64,000 nucleotides of DNA. Source: Pseudomonas sp. NC02. Its GTDB lineage: Bacteria > Pseudomonadota > Gammaproteobacteria > Pseudomonadales > Pseudomonadaceae. The notes beneath the pieces were generated by a model that was given only the letters and a program-made list of their open reading frames with translations, was not told the origin of the DNA and ran no database searches. Each line of letters begins with the position of its first letter. Positions within the stretch are counted from its first letter, which is position 1. The translations under genes were made by a program, and so were the position numbers. Below are positions 62,823-64,000 of this stretch, piece by piece. The DNA is taken from positions 2,542,001-2,606,000 of the forward strand of contig NZ_CP025624.1 in NCBI RefSeq assembly GCF_002874965.1. The letters run 5' to 3'.

Positions 62823-63782
62823 ATGAATAGCCTATTCAAACTGGTACTCCAACGCCTCGCCCTTGGCCTGCTGTCGTTGTTCGCCGTCTCGGTGATCATC
62901 TTCCTGGCGGTCGGCATGCTCCCCGGTGATATCGCCCAGGCCATGCTCGGCCAGTCCGCCACGCCGGAAACCGTCGCCGCCTTTCGCGCCCAACTGGGCC
63001 TGGACCTGCCGCCCCTGAGCCGGTTCGTGCAATGGCTGCTGCGCCTCCTGCACGGCGACCTCGGCGCTTCCCTGGCCAACCAGCGGCCCATCGCCGAACT
63101 GATCGGCGCACGCCTGGGCAACACCTTGCGCCTGGCGGCACTGGCGGCGTTGGTCTCGGTGCCCCTGGCGCTGGTGCTGGGGATGCTCGCCGCGCTGTAC
63201 CGCAACAGCTGGTTCGACCGCCTGCTCAACACCTCGGCCCTGAGTGCGGTGTCGTTCCCGGAGTTCTTCGTCGCCTACCTGCTGATCCTGGTGTTTTCGG
63301 TCAAGCTGGGCTGGTTTCCCAGCCTGTCCAACCTGGCGCCGGATGCCTCATTCGCCACCATTCTCGAACGTTCGGTGTTGCCGGTGGCCACCCTGAGCCT
63401 GGTGGTGATCGCGCAGATGATGCGCATGACCCGCGCCTCGCTGATCAACCTGCTGGCCAGCCCGTATATTGAAATGGCCCGGCTCAAGGGCATCAGCCAG
63501 TCGCGGATTATCTGGCGCCACGCGTTGCCCAATGCCCTGGCGCCCATCGTCAACGTGATCGCGCTCAACCTCGCGTACCTGGTGGTGGGCGTAGTGGTGG
63601 TGGAAGTAGTGTTTGTCTACCCGGGCCTCGGCCAGTTGCTGGTGGACTCGGTGTCCAAGCGCGATATCCCGGTGGTGCAGGCGTGCAGCCTGATCTTTGC
63701 CGCCACCTACATCCTGCTCAATACCGGCGCCGATGTGCTGTCCATCGCCACCAACCCACGCCTGATGCATCCCAAGGGGTAG
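62823..63782 (+). CDS. Oligopeptide/dipeptide-type ABC permease (DppB-like)
   Basis: 319 residues with about six membrane helices. The N-terminal LALGLLSLFAVSVIIF helix and PGDIAQAMLG loop are typical of DppB/OppB. The binding-protein-dependent transport signature lies in EMARLKGISQSRIIWRHALP (about 216-235). It forms the inner-membrane channel with the next permease. Confidence 0.9.
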   Translation: MNSLFKLVLQRLALGLLSLFAVSVIIFLAVGMLPGDIAQAMLGQSATPETVAAFRAQLGLDLPPLSRFVQWLLRLLHGDLGASLANQRPIAELIGARLGNTLRLAALAALVSVPLALVLGMLAALYRNSWFDRLLNTSALSAVSFPEFFVAYLLILVFSVKLGWFPSLSNLAPDASFATILERSVLPVATLSLVVIAQMMRMTRASLINLLASPYIEMARLKGISQSRIIWRHALPNALAPIVNVIALNLAYLVVGVVVVEVVFVYPGLGQLLVDSVSKRDIPVVQACSLIFAATYILLNTGADVLSIATNPRLMHPKG

Positions 63783-63785
63783 ACC

Positions 63786-64000
63786 ATGAGCCTTCTCACA
63801 CAAGTGGCCCGGGCGCCGTTGAGCGCGAAGTTCGGCCTGCTGGTCATCGTGCTGTACGTGCTGGTGGCGTTATTTGCGCCGGTGCTCGCACCTTACGGGG
63901 AAACCCAGGTGGTGGGTGACGGGTTTGCGCCCTGGAGCGGCCAATTCCTGCTGGGCACCGATAACCTCGGGCGGGACATGTTCAGCCGCCTGGTGTATGG
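63786..64000 (+). CDS. Oligopeptide/dipeptide-type ABC permease (DppC-like), 3' part beyond window
   Basis: 72 codons are visible: a first membrane helix (about 15-35) followed by FLLGTDNLGRDMFSRLVYG, the DppC/OppC hallmark LGTDxLGRD. It starts 3 bp after the DppB-like stop codon. The ATPase genes presumably follow outside the window. Confidence 0.85.
   Translation, partial: MSLLTQVARAPLSAKFGLLVIVLYVLVALFAPVLAPYGETQVVGDGFAPWSGQFLLGTDNLGRDMFSRLVY

Overview
The window is a 64 kb piece of a GC-rich gamma-proteobacterial chromosome, most likely a member of the Pseudomonas fluorescens group. The grounds are the codon usage, the recurrent GTGGGAGCGGGCTTGCTCGCGAA-type REP pairs (six in the window), an OprD-family porin, a MocR/LysE pair, and a gene block in the order of the P. 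aeruginosa PA4980-PA4977 (aruI) region. I found no rRNA, tRNA, CRISPR array, transposase or prophage gene.

Layout. (1) 1-4919: cell-envelope genes on the minus strand: a truncated D-Ala-D-Ala dipeptidase, two GT-C lipid-linked sugar transferases (the second is ArnT) and an Ais/PmrG-like histidine phosphatase. An identical 18-bp sequence lies upstream of arnT and of the phosphatase. (2) 5008-9206: an AttEFGH-like ABC ATPase, FtsX-type permease and CrtC/AttH lipoprotein. (3) 9350-10698: a two-gene cassette resembling a pore-forming toxin and its membrane immunity protein. (4) 10717-18773: SMP-30/strictosidine synthase-like protein, sterol-desaturase-like protein, a secreted PPC-domain protein preceded by a LexA-type box, a MocR regulator divergent from a LysE exporter, a MASE2-GGDEF cyclase and a carboxypeptidase G2-like peptidase. 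(5) 18924-25663: RND pump plus adaptor, pirin, and a cyclic-nucleotide-gated MscS channel.

(6) 26627-34631: a polyol/pentose cluster (RbsBAC-type ABC importer, zinc polyol dehydrogenase, FGGY kinase, L-xylulose-reductase-like SDR, LacI repressor) with a near-perfect LacI operator in front of the importer. The enzymes would fit L-xylulose or xylitol to D-xylulose to D-xylulose 5-phosphate. (7) 34683-43845: LysR, amidase, M20 carbamoylase-type hydrolase, a complete Liv-type importer and a FadR-type repressor with a palindrome at its own promoter, suggesting uptake and hydrolysis of an amide or ureide. (8) 44559-49755: LysR, OprD porin, MHS-type MFS carrier and a second amidase. (9) 49937-50956: two genes of unknown function. 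(10) 51079-64000: XRE-cupin regulator, OYE-type demethylase/reductase, class II aldolase, BetI-type TetR regulator, an enoyl-CoA hydratase/acyl-CoA dehydrogenase/CoA ligase/AruI set, and a Tat-exported oligopeptide-type ABC system that runs off the window.

The most unusual non-genic signal is a long structured repeat, about 350 bp with four copies. The copies occur as two inverted pairs, each pair enclosing a REP pair (25666-26508 and 43956-44497). Their internal hairpins carry compensatory base changes between copies.
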